A DNA stretch of 64,000 nt from Isoetes taiwanensis (taxonomy: Eukaryota; Streptophyta; Lycopodiopsida; Isoetales; Isoetaceae), in NCBI GenBank assembly GCA_021234155.1, contig JAJEKV010000002.1:38491841-38555840 (forward strand), in the 5' to 3' direction. Numbering within the stretch: the first letter of the stretch is position 1; the number at the start of each line of letters is the position of its first letter. Under the pieces are notes generated by a model. That model searched no databases, was not told the origin of the DNA, and saw nothing but the letters and a program-made list of their open reading frames with translations. Below, piece by piece: positions 49,440 through 59,693 of the stretch. Made by a program: the position numbers and the translations under genes.

Positions 49440-50430
49440 TTTTATAGAATTAGCATTCCTCACTGAACTTTTGGCAGCATAGATATTTGCCATGAGTATG
49501 TAGCCAGTTGTGCACTTAAAATCCAGATAAACTCAATAATATAGGGCTGGTTAAGAGATTGGAGTAATTCTTCAGCCTAAGTGAAGCAACCTGCACGGCC
49601 AAGAAGATCAACCATGCAATCATAATGGGTAACATGTGGTGTGATCCCACGCTCCTTTTCCATAGACACAAAATAGCAATGTTGTTGCATTCGATGGAAG
49701 ATTAGCATTGGCATTATAGGCATATCCTTTAATCATGGTATCCCATGAGATGGCATCTCGAACTAGAAAGCCTTCATGTGCTTCCTCTAGAGTACCACAT
49801 TTAGAATACATATCAATAAGACTAGTTCCAATAATAACATCTAAAGGGAAAGAAGAACATAAAATCCGCTCATGGATAACCTTTCCTTGTTGCATGGCTC
49901 CAATACTGCCAAGTGCTTTCAACGTGCTTAAATACGTAACCTTATCTGGCCCAACACCCTGCTCTTGCATATCATCTATAAGACGTACAACAAAAACACC
50001 TTCATCACAATAATTATATCTTCAATATAATTGCCCCACATGTCACCACATTCCTACTTAATGATTGATTAAAAACTTTGCGTGCTTCATCTAAACACCC
50101 GCTTTTGCATGCATATCAATGAGAGCACTTACTACATAAACATCGGACACCAATCCATTGTTTATAACCTGTATGTGCATAAGTCTCCCCTCCTCTATTT
50201 CACCAGAATTACCACATGTTCTGATGATGCTATAAAAAATATCCTTCTCTGGCTTCAATATCTTGTCCTGCATCATCCTATATTATAAAACCGTGACGTC
50301 TGTCTGTCCGCCCGATCGACGGCCGAGATCGTTCCAATGTCCCTCCAATGCCCCTAGAGTTCGGAATAATTTTATAGCTTTCTCCTTGTAAACCTTTTGT
50401 GGTTGAGCCATTTCTTCCTTTTGTTGGGTC
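49440..50430 (-). pseudogene. PPR pseudogene A, unit 4
   Basis: Fourth copy, with the 116-residue open piece at 49970-49620 (KVTYLSTLKALGS, IGTSLIDMYSKCG, SWDTMIKGYAY), the N-terminal block at 50276-50091 (EEGRLMHIQV, SALIDMHAKAG) and the E-domain MANIYAA motif at 49493-49473. The frame is interrupted between the blocks and before the E domain, as in unit 3. Unit 4 has no DYW remnant or PPR-B. Confidence 0.83.
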
Positions 50431-52039
50431 CACGAAGACCAATCGGCCATAGAACCCAATAACGGAGCGCAGTAGACCTATTACTGTCCAGACTCAGCAG
50501 TTGAAAGAAACATAGACGTGAGTTCTGTACAATAAAATAGTAGATTACATATAGAGATCATTGGGAAAGATTTGTATAATTTGTGAACTTTTGTTACGAG
50601 TTAGAGATGCTTGATATATATCGGCAAAATAACCAGGTAAATCGCATTGCATCAATAATATAAGATAGGTAGAAAAAAATAAGCTTGGAAAGATATTAAA
50701 TTACGTAAGTCTAACATATATAGTGACATACAAATCTAGAAGAGCAAAAGACGATTAAATATATTCATGTTCCAAACGAGAGGATCCACAACTTCAAACT
50801 CCTTGTGCCCCCCGAGGGTCGAATTCAAGTGCGCAACGTGTAGAAGGAGCATCGGTCCCCATGTATCAAGATATATATGAGGTAAAAACTGTGACCTGAT
50901 ATACCTTGCTTGGTTTTTTTCTTCTCCATTCCTCCCAGGAGTGAATTCACAATGCTTGGCCAAAGCCTAGTCGCTCAAGCTCTGATGAAACACATGTCGA
51001 ATTTGTGGTGGAAAATATTCGAGTTTCAAGAATTTAAAATCACACTTGTTTATAATAGTGCATCTATGATGATCTTATAGAAGTAGAGAAATGTTGTTTC
51101 TTATCAAATTTAACCAAAAGATCCACGCCTAGTCTGCCTCAATGCTCAGACCAAAACATAGAGCAATGCAAGCCTGCAAAGAAAAGGTATCAATGCGGCC
51201 CTATCTTCAAGCCTTCAATGCGGCCCTATCTTCAAGGCAAATTCGGCCTGCTATAGGGCCGATTTGCCCTGTTCTAGCCCTTTCCAAGTTGTTTGTAGCC
51301 TTTCAATCACCCAGTCCCGAATCTGCCTTTTTTCCAGGATTGCCCTGGATTTGGAACGCCATGCCTAGATCCGGGTTAAAGAGAATCCTTCTGCACCTTT
51401 CTTAAAGAGAATCCAGAATCCAGATTAGGGGGGGCGGCCATTGGTCACAAGACGTCCCAACTATGACTTGCAAAAATCACAAAACGCGCTGCATTCTTTG
51501 ACAAATAATAATTCTCTCAGATCCATTTACATCAACCAAGTTTTGTCAAGTTTTAGTTTCTCTCTAGATTAATCTCGATTACTCGGTTTGGAGTCTATAT
51601 TTCATTTTAGAGTCTATTCCCGGCGCGATTGCCAAGGTAAGCTTAAAATATATTTTCTTGTTTTGAGTCACATTGCTTTTTTATTCGACAATTGACATCC
51701 GCCATCTAAGTTAATAGATGGTCTTGACCTGATAGTAGAGTACACTATAGTAATCTGGGTCAAAATCAAGATGGAGTTTACATTCTAAAGACATAGTATT
51801 ACAGGGTTTGCTTAGGGATCGACTTGAAACAGACTTTAGTCATGCTATTGCTTATCTACAGTACATGTAGCATCCATTGTGTGAGCATCCTATTGTAGAT
51901 GAATGCAAATGCTAATAGCTAACATGCTACAGATTTTAAGCATGCTAGTTCCACTGGATCAGGCTACAGAATCATAAGCATGTTGGAAGGCTACAGAATT
52001 TTAAGCATGCTAGCCCACTGGATCAGGCTACTTGGTAGA

Positions 52040-52076
52040 GTGTAGCTAACGGTTTGGAAGTGTAGCTAACGGTTTG
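52040..52076. repeat. 18-bp direct duplication at a rearrangement joint
   Basis: gtgtagctaacggtttgg occurs twice in tandem, ending at a joint where the sequence leaves the 17.9-kb-type module and enters the module seen at 630 of unit 1 (ggtaccaatatctgg). It marks one breakpoint of the unit 4 rearrangement. Confidence 0.7.
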
Positions 52077-52609
52077 GTACCAATATCTGGTGTGATTCTA
52101 TACTCGTTCTTCATAGATACAAAGTGCAAGGATGCATCCTCCCCAAAAGACCACGGCCAAGGGAGTAGTAATGCTTTCAAGGTATTAAGCTAACATGTTT
52201 GTTTCTGAAACTTGACTGGTCCTTCACAGTCATTTCAATGATATCATCCTTAGTCCCAGGCCTGGAATGCTGTACCAACCAAAGTAGTTGCACGTTTTTA
52301 GAATTCTTTAGAACAATTTGTATGAGAATAACAAATAGATTGATGAGTATTTGTATGAGTATTTAGTAAATAGATTGATGGTGGTAAAGTGGCATGTAGA
52401 GAGCTTCCGGAACTAATCCCTTTGTTGGAACATATATTTTCATTGGTGCTGATGGTCTATTCATGGAGGTAAGATGTCGAAAAAGACATGTTTGATTGAC
52501 TCTAAAACCCTGCTTTTAACTAACTGCACGTACATGACAACCCCCTAAGTGCTCTAGTTGATGGCCCTACATATAGTGGTGGATAAGGCGATGCAACACC
52601 TTTCCAGTT

Positions 52610-52710
52610 TATATTTTTCAAAATTGGTGCAATGCAAAGCCTGCCTTTAGAAGCAGTCTGGTCATATTGATGTAACTCATATTAGTATGTAATATGCAAG
52701 TTCTACACAA
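52610..52710 (+). pseudogene. ABCG/PDR transporter fragment, unit 4 (truncated)
   Basis: Only the first block (VQCKACL-stop-KQ...) remains. The sequence jumps at about 52710 from the TTI region directly to the stretch that precedes the protease, deleting the FIGVANAQ/FYRERGAG block. Confidence 0.65.
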
Positions 52711-52875
52711 TGCACGTAAGCAATCCTTGAGTGAATGATATTAAAGGAATGTATTAGCAACTTAGTAGATAGAAATATGCACGGTCTTTGAAATCTTCTA
52801 AATGTAATGACCATTTTGTAACATAAAATCTTCTACTTAATAGAATACAAGCTGGATCTGTGCAGGCATGCTCTC

Positions 52876-54170
52876 TCAGTAGTTGCTACAATCTGCTGGT
52901 ACGAAAGAGATCTTCATTGCCTTTGTATCGTAGGTAACAAGATGATTCTGCTGCATTATGTTTCCAATGATGCCGACTGGACTAAGATCGCCTTCTTGTA
53001 GAATGGCACGTGACATCAACAAGCACATGACATTGGGATTGACCATGCCCATGTAATTTGAAACTGGAGGATTGAATGAAGCCCCCTCGAAGTGGAAAGT
53101 GAGCGGAGGAACCTGCACGTTAGGTGCACGTGAAACATCAAAGCAGAGATCGTGGCCAGGTACATGAACTTGAGGCACATATGGCATTGCATTGACGAAT
53201 GCACATGCTACATCATTGAATACACCTTCCTCGAGGATGGTGAGCGTAGTACCAGAATCAATCATTGTACCATGAGAGTTGAGATCTGAATATGGTTGCT
53301 TGCGGTTTACAATCACGTGATTTCCTACACTGACGCTGTGAAGATGGACATAGTAGATTCCCTTGCCAAGGATGGGTGTAGAACTGGCCAAAGGATTTGG
53401 GGGAGGGGCGCCAAAGAAGAGGGCGCTATCAGCATCTTGGCCATAAGGCGCGAGGCAGTAGGAGAATACTCCATCAATGGGCAACTGAGAGACAAGAGAA
53501 AGAGGTCCTGAATTTAGTCCGGCAATACCATCACCATCAAAACGGCCAACAAGAGTATTAGAACAACCAAAAGTTATCCTGGCCGGTGGGGAGCCAGGCA
53601 AAGCGATGCCTTCTGTTGTGTACACCCCCTTAGTGTAACTCGTATCAAAATATTGATACACATAGGAACAAGAATATTCAGAACAATTTCTAAGAAAAGG
53701 ATTGGGACGAGGGGCGCAAGAAGCACCAGACAAAGATTGGGATTACATCCAAGGCTGGAAAATGAAGTAGACTGCCATGGATACAAAACATTTTCGGGAC
53801 ATGGAGCACAACTTCTTTCATTTTGAGAGCATTCAGAGCAAGGGCCACACTTTATCCAAACTTGGTCGCTTCCGATGTCCACTTGTACCCTAAAAGGCTT
53901 TGCTGGAGTGCCCATCCATAAGTCCATCATATACCCAGATTGTGTGCTCGTAAGGGGGCTGCGACCATTGTGTCTAGCTTGCCAATATGCACTCCTTTTT
54001 TGGCTGCTTTCAGCCCCTAGATGCAATTTCTCAGATGTTGGCAGACCCTTGTGTACATGAGTTATATTCATTCTAATTTGCTCTGCTGCATGTGTTTGCG
54101 GGACTGAGACTGAGACTAGGCCTAGTACGAGCAATAGGATTTTCCATGTTAATGTTAGAGAAGTAGACAT
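52876..54170 (-). pseudogene. Nepenthesin-like aspartic protease, unit 4 (13-bp deletion)
   Basis: Frame 1 (54170-53574) runs from ATG through the signal peptide and first active site, where DTGS is changed to DIGS (codon change near 53876). A 13-bp deletion at about 53735, in the stretch coding CNPYYGCGP in other copies, then shifts the frame. Frame 2 (53733-52876, 285 codons) continues from LSGASCAPRPNPF through DSGTTLTIL and GIIGNIMQQN to the normal end ISFVPADCSNY. This copy carries more ordinary substitutions than the others, and neither lesion fits the CTG/CAG pattern, so it is the most convincing true pseudogene. Confidence 0.85.
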
Positions 54171-54418
54171 TGTGGAATTGCACTGTGAAACCGTGGAAGC
54201 TCGATAGGTATTTGTAGTTGTTAGTTGTTCCTTTAGGCGCCTTTATCCAAAAGACAAAAAAAAGGACGACAGTTTACCAAAGGTAAAGGTTTTTAGACAG
54301 AGGAAGAGGACAATGCTCTGGCTGCGATTCCGTTCTTCCGGATTTTTGCATGCTAGCTATGGCCTACTACGACGACGGAGTTTTTAGAAGAGCATTGCAA
54401 GCGCAACAAAGCAATGCA

Positions 54419-54636
54419 TGATAAAATATAGAGACAGAGGAGATAACTACAATGCAATATATATTGAATGTAACAGAAAACTTGATGGGAACAGGCTTCC
54501 CACCGTAGCCTGATATATGCACTCTCTATGAACAGACACGACTATTCATAACAGACATGACTCTTTATGTAGACTGCCACATCACATTGATGGCGTGGCC
54601 TATATTGCTGAGGTGGAGGATTGTCATATATTAACA
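54419..54636 (-). repeat. 3' LTR
   Basis: 218 bp, TGTTAA...TTATCA on the minus strand. It differs from the other LTR at four bases (about 1.8%), which points to a fairly recent insertion. Confidence 0.93.
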
Positions 54637-54650
54637 CCCTCCCTCAAGAC
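54637..54650 (-). other. Polypurine tract
   Basis: Minus strand gtcttgagggaggg lies immediately before the TG of the 3' LTR. This is the place and composition of a plus-strand primer. Confidence 0.8.
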
Positions 54651-55069
54651 TAGCACCTCAGCTAACCAAAATCATCATGTCCAGGAATATAAGTGAGCCA
54701 CCTTTGGCTCATGTTAGTTTGTCTGTTGATCTTCCTTTTGAAGTTGCATGCACATGAATGTGCTTGAGCATTCTGTTGAAGCTGTACACTCTTCAAGTTC
54801 CTTTTATGAAATAAGATCTCCAACAATTGAGATCTTGGAGAGTGTTCCACCGCTTCTCTTTCATAACATAATTGTTGAAGATTATAACTTATCCAATTCT
54901 CCCCCTTAATCTTCAATAATGGCTCAATAATTTCTTTGGAATGCTCCCCCCATCAAGACATATATAAAGCAGTTTCGAATTTTTCATTTTTTTTGTCCTT
55001 TACGAATTTTTCCGCGCCTTGAACGGCTTGACGTCCGGCAAGTTTTGCCGCTGACATGTGAGGCGTCCC

Positions 55070-56755
55070 TTATACATTAACAGTGGGTGCAACACCATAA
55101 GTTTGGAACCAAAGAAATGTTCGCGGCGGCCAAGGCCGCCGCGATAAATTTCTTGTAAACATAAGCATAATTAGAGCAGCCATTTCAATTACTTTCAAGC
55201 ATGATACCTGGTGAATCTGAAGGTCTTGTAAAATTTTCTTCTCATCTCTTGTATCTTCAACTGGAATTGTAGACCCTCCCTTGATCTGTACATATTCAAC
55301 TGCTTGCCTATCACTTATATGGGTCCCATCCAAAACTCTGGCAACTGCTACAGATCCAAAAGAATTGTCCTGAACTCTTAAAGAAGCTTTTCCATGGTCT
55401 GCATCTGCGATTGTGGACCCTCCCTGGATCTGAACATCTTCAACCGCATGTTGTGTATTAGCATTTATGCCTTCAAATGATTTGTCTCCTTCTTGTAAAG
55501 AAGTTATTCCAGGCCCATCTTTCGCTGCTTGGTTTGAATGTTGAGTAGTGTGCCCTCCTTGGATGTGGATGCGAGCATCTCTAGTTTGCCTCAGGTTTTC
55601 CCCTGTATTTCTTCGCATCTGTATGTGTTCATGCGCCTGATCAGAGGTCATATTTACATGAAATGGATCTTCTAAGACAATTTTGTCTGCCCCATTCTTG
55701 AAGGCTTCTACAACTGCCATGCCTGCAACCATGTCCCGTACATCAATAGCCATGGCACTCCCAACTTCTGCAATCAGTTTTTGCAGTCCCAATTCGGGAG
55801 GCATCACCGGCCATTTGCATCTCGATAGATGTATAGTGATTGATCTCTGAACAGTCCCACCTGCGCAAATTTCTTCTGCTGCCAAACATGCCGCAATTGG
55901 CATCTGGAGATTTGGAGTTGCATTTGTTGCACTCTCAAGGGCCTTCATGCCCTTCAATTCTGCAGGCGTCTTAGAAATCCATTCTTCTGGAACTTTCCCA
56001 TTTAGGGCAACGGCATCCCTCTGCTGGCCATCTCCAGGGGTAAATTCTCCATGCCTCAGTGAGTTTTCTGCACCGGGCCTCAGTGGGTCTTCAATTCCGA
56101 CCCTATCATAGGTGGATTTGCCTCTTAATTCATCTACCATGAATAGGTCTGCAGTGAATGAATCTTCAACAGCCAAAACGGCTTCTTCTGCAACTTCGGC
56201 AGGCTTACTAGGGTCTGCAATTTTGACCCCAACTGGAATCACTGTGGCATCCATTTTTGAAAAGAAACTTATGGCAACGCTCCTAACGGCCATTGCTTCT
56301 GGCGTCTCCTTCTGTGGAAGTTTATCTTCCTCTTCTGCAGCCGAATTCTGTGCGCAGTCCTCCTCTTCGGCAAAGAATACTAGAGCCATAGCTTCACCGA
56401 ATTTCTTCTTGGTAATCTGCCTAGGGTCTGCAGCAGATTCTGGAGGCGTCCCTCCCTTGCTGTAAATCCCTACTTCTTCTGTAGCCTCTTTGACCGCATT
56501 TGCAGACTCTGCTTCAACGGCAACAACATTTTGTGGGTCTTCCATCACAACCCCTTCCTTGACATAACCGCCTTTGGCATCGGGCCTGCCCTCTTCCGAA
56601 ATACAAGAGGGAGCAGAACAACATGCAGTCATGCAATATTTAAGTTTTGACTTGAATGCCTTGAATTTCTTCAACACAGCATTCCGTTTCTTCTTCCTGG
56701 AAGTCTTCTCTTGTGGAGGAGGCTTCCCCGTATCTTGATCACGATTCTCCTCCAT
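55070..56755 (-). CDS. Novel 561-residue ORF inside the LTR element
   Basis: Uninterrupted frame from ATG at 56755 to the stop before 55070. It fills most of the element interior and starts 28 bp after the primer-binding site. I recognise no gag zinc knuckle, protease, integrase, RT or RNase H. Visible features are a very basic N-terminus (SRKKKRNAVLKKFKAFKSKL, residues 19-38) followed by a cysteine cluster (CMTACCSAPSC, 41-51), a long acidic alanine/glutamate-rich middle (about 70-210), and three repeats of about 46 residues in the C-terminal third centred on IHIQGGHT (396), VQIQGGST (441) and VQIKGGST (489). After LQIHQ (residue 516) the coding strand has cag followed by gtatcatgc, like a 5' splice donor, and the last 45 residues look different (hydrophobic then proline/arginine-rich). 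The frame may therefore read into a former intron of a captured gene. It could be host-derived or a fast-evolving element protein. The function is unknown. Confidence 0.75.
   Translation of the reverse strand: MEENRDQDTGKPPPQEKTSRKKKRNAVLKKFKAFKSKLKYCMTACCSAPSCISEEGRPDAKGGYVKEGVVMEDPQNVVAVEAESANAVKEATEEVGIYSKGGTPPESAADPRQITKKKFGEAMALVFFAEEEDCAQNSAAEEEDKLPQKETPEAMAVRSVAISFFSKMDATVIPVGVKIADPSKPAEVAEEAVLAVEDSFTADLFMVDELRGKSTYDRVGIEDPLRPGAENSLRHGEFTPGDGQQRDAVALNGKVPEEWISKTPAELKGMKALESATNATPNLQMPIAACLAAEEICAGGTVQRSITIHLSRCKWPVMPPELGLQKLIAEVGSAMAIDVRDMVAGMAVVEAFKNGADKIVLEDPFHVNMTSDQAHEHIQMRRNTGENLRQTRDARIHIQGGHTTQHSNQAAKDGPGITSLQEGDKSFEGINANTQHAVEDVQIQGGSTIADADHGKASLRVQDNSFGSVAVARVLDGTHISDRQAVEYVQIKGGSTIPVEDTRDEKKILQDLQIHQVSCLKVIEMAALIMLMFTRNLSRRPWPPRTFLWFQTYGVAPTVNV
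55112..55154. other. Strong GC-rich hairpin in the LTR element
   Basis: Perfect inverted repeat tcgcggcggcc / ggccgccgcga (55121-55131 and 55134-55144) with a 2-base loop. It is extended after small mismatches by aagaaat / atttctt (55112-55118 and 55148-55154). It lies in the last 30 codons of the 561-residue ORF and near the element's 3' end. The stem would be very stable in RNA. It has no counterpart in the array. Confidence 0.85.
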
Positions 56756-56783
56756 ACCCAGGTCCCAAGATCAACAGCCTACA

Positions 56784-56796
56784 GGCTCTGATACCA
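56784..56796 (-). other. Primer-binding site for initiator tRNA-Met
   Basis: Minus strand tggtatcagagcc directly abuts the 5' LTR. It is complementary to the 3' end of plant initiator tRNA-Met, as in most Copia-type and TRIM elements. Confidence 0.92.
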
Positions 56797-57014
56797 TGAT
56801 AAAATATAGAGACAGAGGAGATAACTACAATGCAATATATATTGAATGTAACAGAAAACTTGATGGGAACAGGCTTCCCACCGTAGCCTGATATATGTAC
56901 TCTCTAAGAACAGACACGGCTATTCATAACAGACATGACTCTTTATGTAGACTGCCACATCACATTGATGACGTGGCCTATATTGCTGAGGTGGAGGATT
57001 GTCATATATTAACA
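56797..57014 (-). repeat. 5' LTR
   Basis: 218 bp, TGTTAA...TTATCA on the minus strand, the promoter-bearing end of the element. The target duplication atgca follows at 57015. Confidence 0.93.
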
Positions 57015-58029
57015 ATGCAAGCCTGCAAAGAAAAGGTATTAAAGCTGCTTCTTTCTGTGTTCTCATTTGCAGAAATCTTAAAGAACAGGGGATCGCTGGA
57101 CAAAAGCGCAAATAGGCTACGAATGTTCTAGAACACTAATTGCTGGCCGCTGCTTGCCTTCAATGCGGCCCTATCTATCTCCTGTGAGTCCAACCCTAAC
57201 CTGCACAAATCGGCCAAATTCGGCCTGCTATAGGGCCGATTTGCCCTGTTCTAGCCCTTTCCAAGTTGTTTGTAGCCCTAATCGCCCTTCAATCACCCAG
57301 TCCCGAATCTCCTAGCTTGATCATTCTTCTGCACCTTTCTTAAAGAGAATCCAGAATCCAGATTAGGGGAGGGCGACCATTGGCTGCGCACGTCCCAGCT
57401 ATGACGTGCAAAATACCATTCGCGGCCCAAACGCCTGCATTCTTTGACAAATAATCTGTGCTATTGAGAAAATGGTAATCTGACATCCTCTCTGTATCCA
57501 TTTACATCAACCAAGTTTTGTCAAGTTTTAGTTTCTCTCTAGATTAATCTCTGATTACTCAGTTTGGAGTCTATATTTCATTTTAGAGTCTATTCCTGAC
57601 ACATTGCCAAGGTAAGCTTAAAATATATTTTCTGTTGTTTTGAGTCACATTGCTTTTTTTATTCTGACAGTTGACATCTGCCATCTAAGTTAATAGATGC
57701 TTTTGACACAGTAGTAGAGTACACTATAGTAATCTGGTCAAAATCAGTATGGATTTACATTCTAAAGACATAGTAGTACAGGGTTTGCTTAGGGATCGAC
57801 TTGAAACAGACTTTGGTCATGCTATTGCTTATCTACAGTACATGTAGCATCCATTGTGTGAGCATCCTATTGTAGATGAATGCAAATGCTAATAGCTAAC
57901 ATGCTACAGATTTTAAGCATGCTAGTTCCACTGGATCAGGCTACAGAATCATAAGCATGTTGGAAGGCTACAGAATTTTAAGCATGCTAGTCCACTGGAT
58001 CAGGCTACTTGGTAGAGTGTAGCTAACGG

Positions 58030-58203
58030 TTTGGGAGTGTATAGCACATGGACTATGGGTAAAATCTCAGCAAAGAGATAGCACATTGACTATGATGTCA
58101 TCTGTTGTATATAAGTCATGAGATGTTAGATGTTAATACATAAGACAACAGCGTGCTGACATGTGAACAAACACCAAGCTTATATGGTTTATGCATTAGC
58201 TTG
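58030..58203. other. Segment found only once, with TATA-like box
   Basis: Follows the gctacag repeats and precedes the unit 5 anchor. It contains tgttgtatataagtcatg (TATATAA at 58108-58114) and a direct agatgttagatgtta repetition. The other copies lack it. In unit 2 the joint ggactagatccatgcc near 17978 looks like a deletion of this stretch. Possibly an LTR or promoter remnant. No gene seen. Confidence 0.45.
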
Positions 58204-58777
58204 ATCATTCTTCTGCACCTGATTGATCTGAATCCATGCCTAGATCCTTCTGCACCTTTCTTAAAGAGAATCCAGATTATACAGAACTGATGTTTGCACA
58301 GGTCTATTCAGGCAGGCTTTTCAGTTTTTGTTGCTGGTGGCCTCCAGCTCAATCCTGCTCCTTCTATTTGCATTCTATTCTCCCTTTTGTTTCAGTATTA
58401 CATTCTATGCACTTGTAGCAAGTTCTCCAAGTAAATTTTGATTTCTAGGAATGCCCTTAAAAGGAAAATGCATGGCTAATGATAACCAATGAAAACTATC
58501 ATGTACGCATGAGGGTCGACAAAGGCTAAGGTCCATGAAGGCAAATAAACAAAATAAACACTTGGAACTCATACGAGCATAGGAAAATAAACACTTGGAA
58601 CTCATACCAGCATAGGCACGACAAAAGTGACATAAGTCCATCACACAAGAGGTTAATGAACTGGAATGTTACCATCTGACTCCCTAGAGATCAGGATGAG
58701 GCTCAAACAAGGAACTAAACGAATGGTTTGGTAGGCAAGACTAAAGTCAATCATCTTCAAATAAAAAAGCAGCGGCA

Positions 58778-59056
58778 TCATAGAATTGTTCTTACAGTTG
58801 AGGATGAGGTTGGGTTCCTAAGAAGACAGTGATTGGGGAATAATTTTATAGCTTTCTCCTTGTAAACCTTTTGTGCTTGAGCCATTTCTTCCTTTTGTTG
58901 GGTCAATCCTTCTTTTCTAGTTAGCCACGTCTCGCATAATAAGTGTATGCCTTGTTTGACACTTGAAAATCTCATTTGAGAGATGACTTTACTTCTAATC
59001 TTGCTCTCCAAACAATTTGCTTCGTTTCTGATCAAACACCATGTACTAGAAAGCAC
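58778..59056 (-). pseudogene. N-terminal fragment of a PPR-like gene, unit 5
   Basis: Longer version (92 codons) of the unit 2 fragment at 18687-18490. It adds an upstream stretch (CLIRNEANCLESKIRSKVIS) and then the same KEEMAQAQKVYKEKA segment. No PPR motif is visible in it. The relation to the PPR genes rests on the shared segment with 1970-1910. Confidence 0.45.
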
Positions 59057-59420
59057 TAAAGAAGGATGAAGCGAGTGAAGAATGGGGGGAAAGGCTACAC
59101 AGTAGAAAAAACGATCCAGCTAAAAATAATAGAAGAAGGTTGTACATATTTCAAATTCTTTGTCAAGTAGGAAAGAGATCACATATCAAGAATAGAATCT
59201 ACAACAATATTTATTTCAAAGCTTGGGTTAATGAAAGTTAAAATTTGTGCGGAGTCTTATTGAAAAATCACCAGCCCATGCTCACTTCTTTGTGAAAGCT
59301 AACCTTCAAGAACAGGTTTGTGTAAGCACGACACACTCTTTTCAAACCAGTAGACAATAGAAACTACGAAAGTACACATTCAAACAAGAAAACTTTGAAG
59401 TTGGGATTCAATTTTTGAGA

Positions 59421-59693
59421 CTAAAGATGGCAAGACAAAATCATTAAATACACTAACTCACCATAAATCGCTACAAGAGCAGATTCCGCTTTCAAATACA
59501 TGGAACCAACTTGCATCACTGCAGATGGCACTTGTTCTATCTTTGAGGTGCCAAGAATAGCTTTATGAGAATTATCACAATTAGAATTTGTTCTTACGGT
59601 TGTTCCTGGTGTTATATTCATAATTGCACAATAAATGGCCAGTTTCTCACTATGCATAAATAGTAAATATTCATTGTTAGATATGTCCTGCAA
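59421..59693 (-). pseudogene. DYW-domain remnant, unit 5
   Basis: Open 90-codon copy with the HSEKLAI, PGTT, CDNSHKA and SKIE signatures. A few substitutions relative to unit 1 are present (for example ILGTSKIE in place of IVGISKIE). As in the other copies, the second half of the DYW domain is absent. Confidence 0.77.

Larger units (their letters stand above)
54419..57014 (-). mobile_element. Small complete LTR retroelement carrying a novel ORF (Copia-type ends)
   Basis: 2596-bp element on the minus strand. Two 218-bp LTRs (54419-54636 and 56797-57014) differ at four positions. They start TGTTAATATATGACAATCC and end TATATTTTATCA. A 5-bp target duplication, atgca, flanks it (54414-54418 and 57015-57019). 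The target, agcaatgcaagcc, is intact and empty at other unit boundaries. A primer-binding site matching initiator tRNA-Met is directly next to the 5' LTR, and a purine tract precedes the 3' LTR. The interior holds one 561-codon ORF and no gag, protease, integrase or RT, so movement would need enzymes from another element. The size and ends fit a TRIM-like non-autonomous Copia relative that has captured or evolved a gene. Confidence 0.92.
48438..58203. repeat. Tandem segmental duplication, unit 4 (internally deleted, with LTR insertion)
   Basis: Fourth copy, 9.8 kb. It follows the unit order to about 52070, then jumps back to the sequence seen near 630 of unit 1 (52078-52335), then forward to the ABCG region (about 52360-52710), then to the protease (52876-54170). 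DYW, PPR-B, SINE and the LINE 3' ends are therefore missing. An LTR element (54419-57014) sits in the block that separates units. After it, 57015-58203 has a fuller version of the inter-unit block than the other copies. Confidence 0.9.

Noticed and set aside
55700-55850. Resemblance of part of the LTR-element ORF (GLQKLIAEVG ... KIVLEDPF) to a metabolic enzyme
   Set aside because: Short and composition-driven. No catalytic motif series follows, so no enzyme family is claimed.
56112-56465. 117-codon plus frame
   Set aside because: Antisense shadow of the 561-codon ORF in the LTR element.
57790-58203. Solo LTR
   Set aside because: A TATA-like box and direct repeats are present, but no TG...CA ends or flanking duplication could be found.
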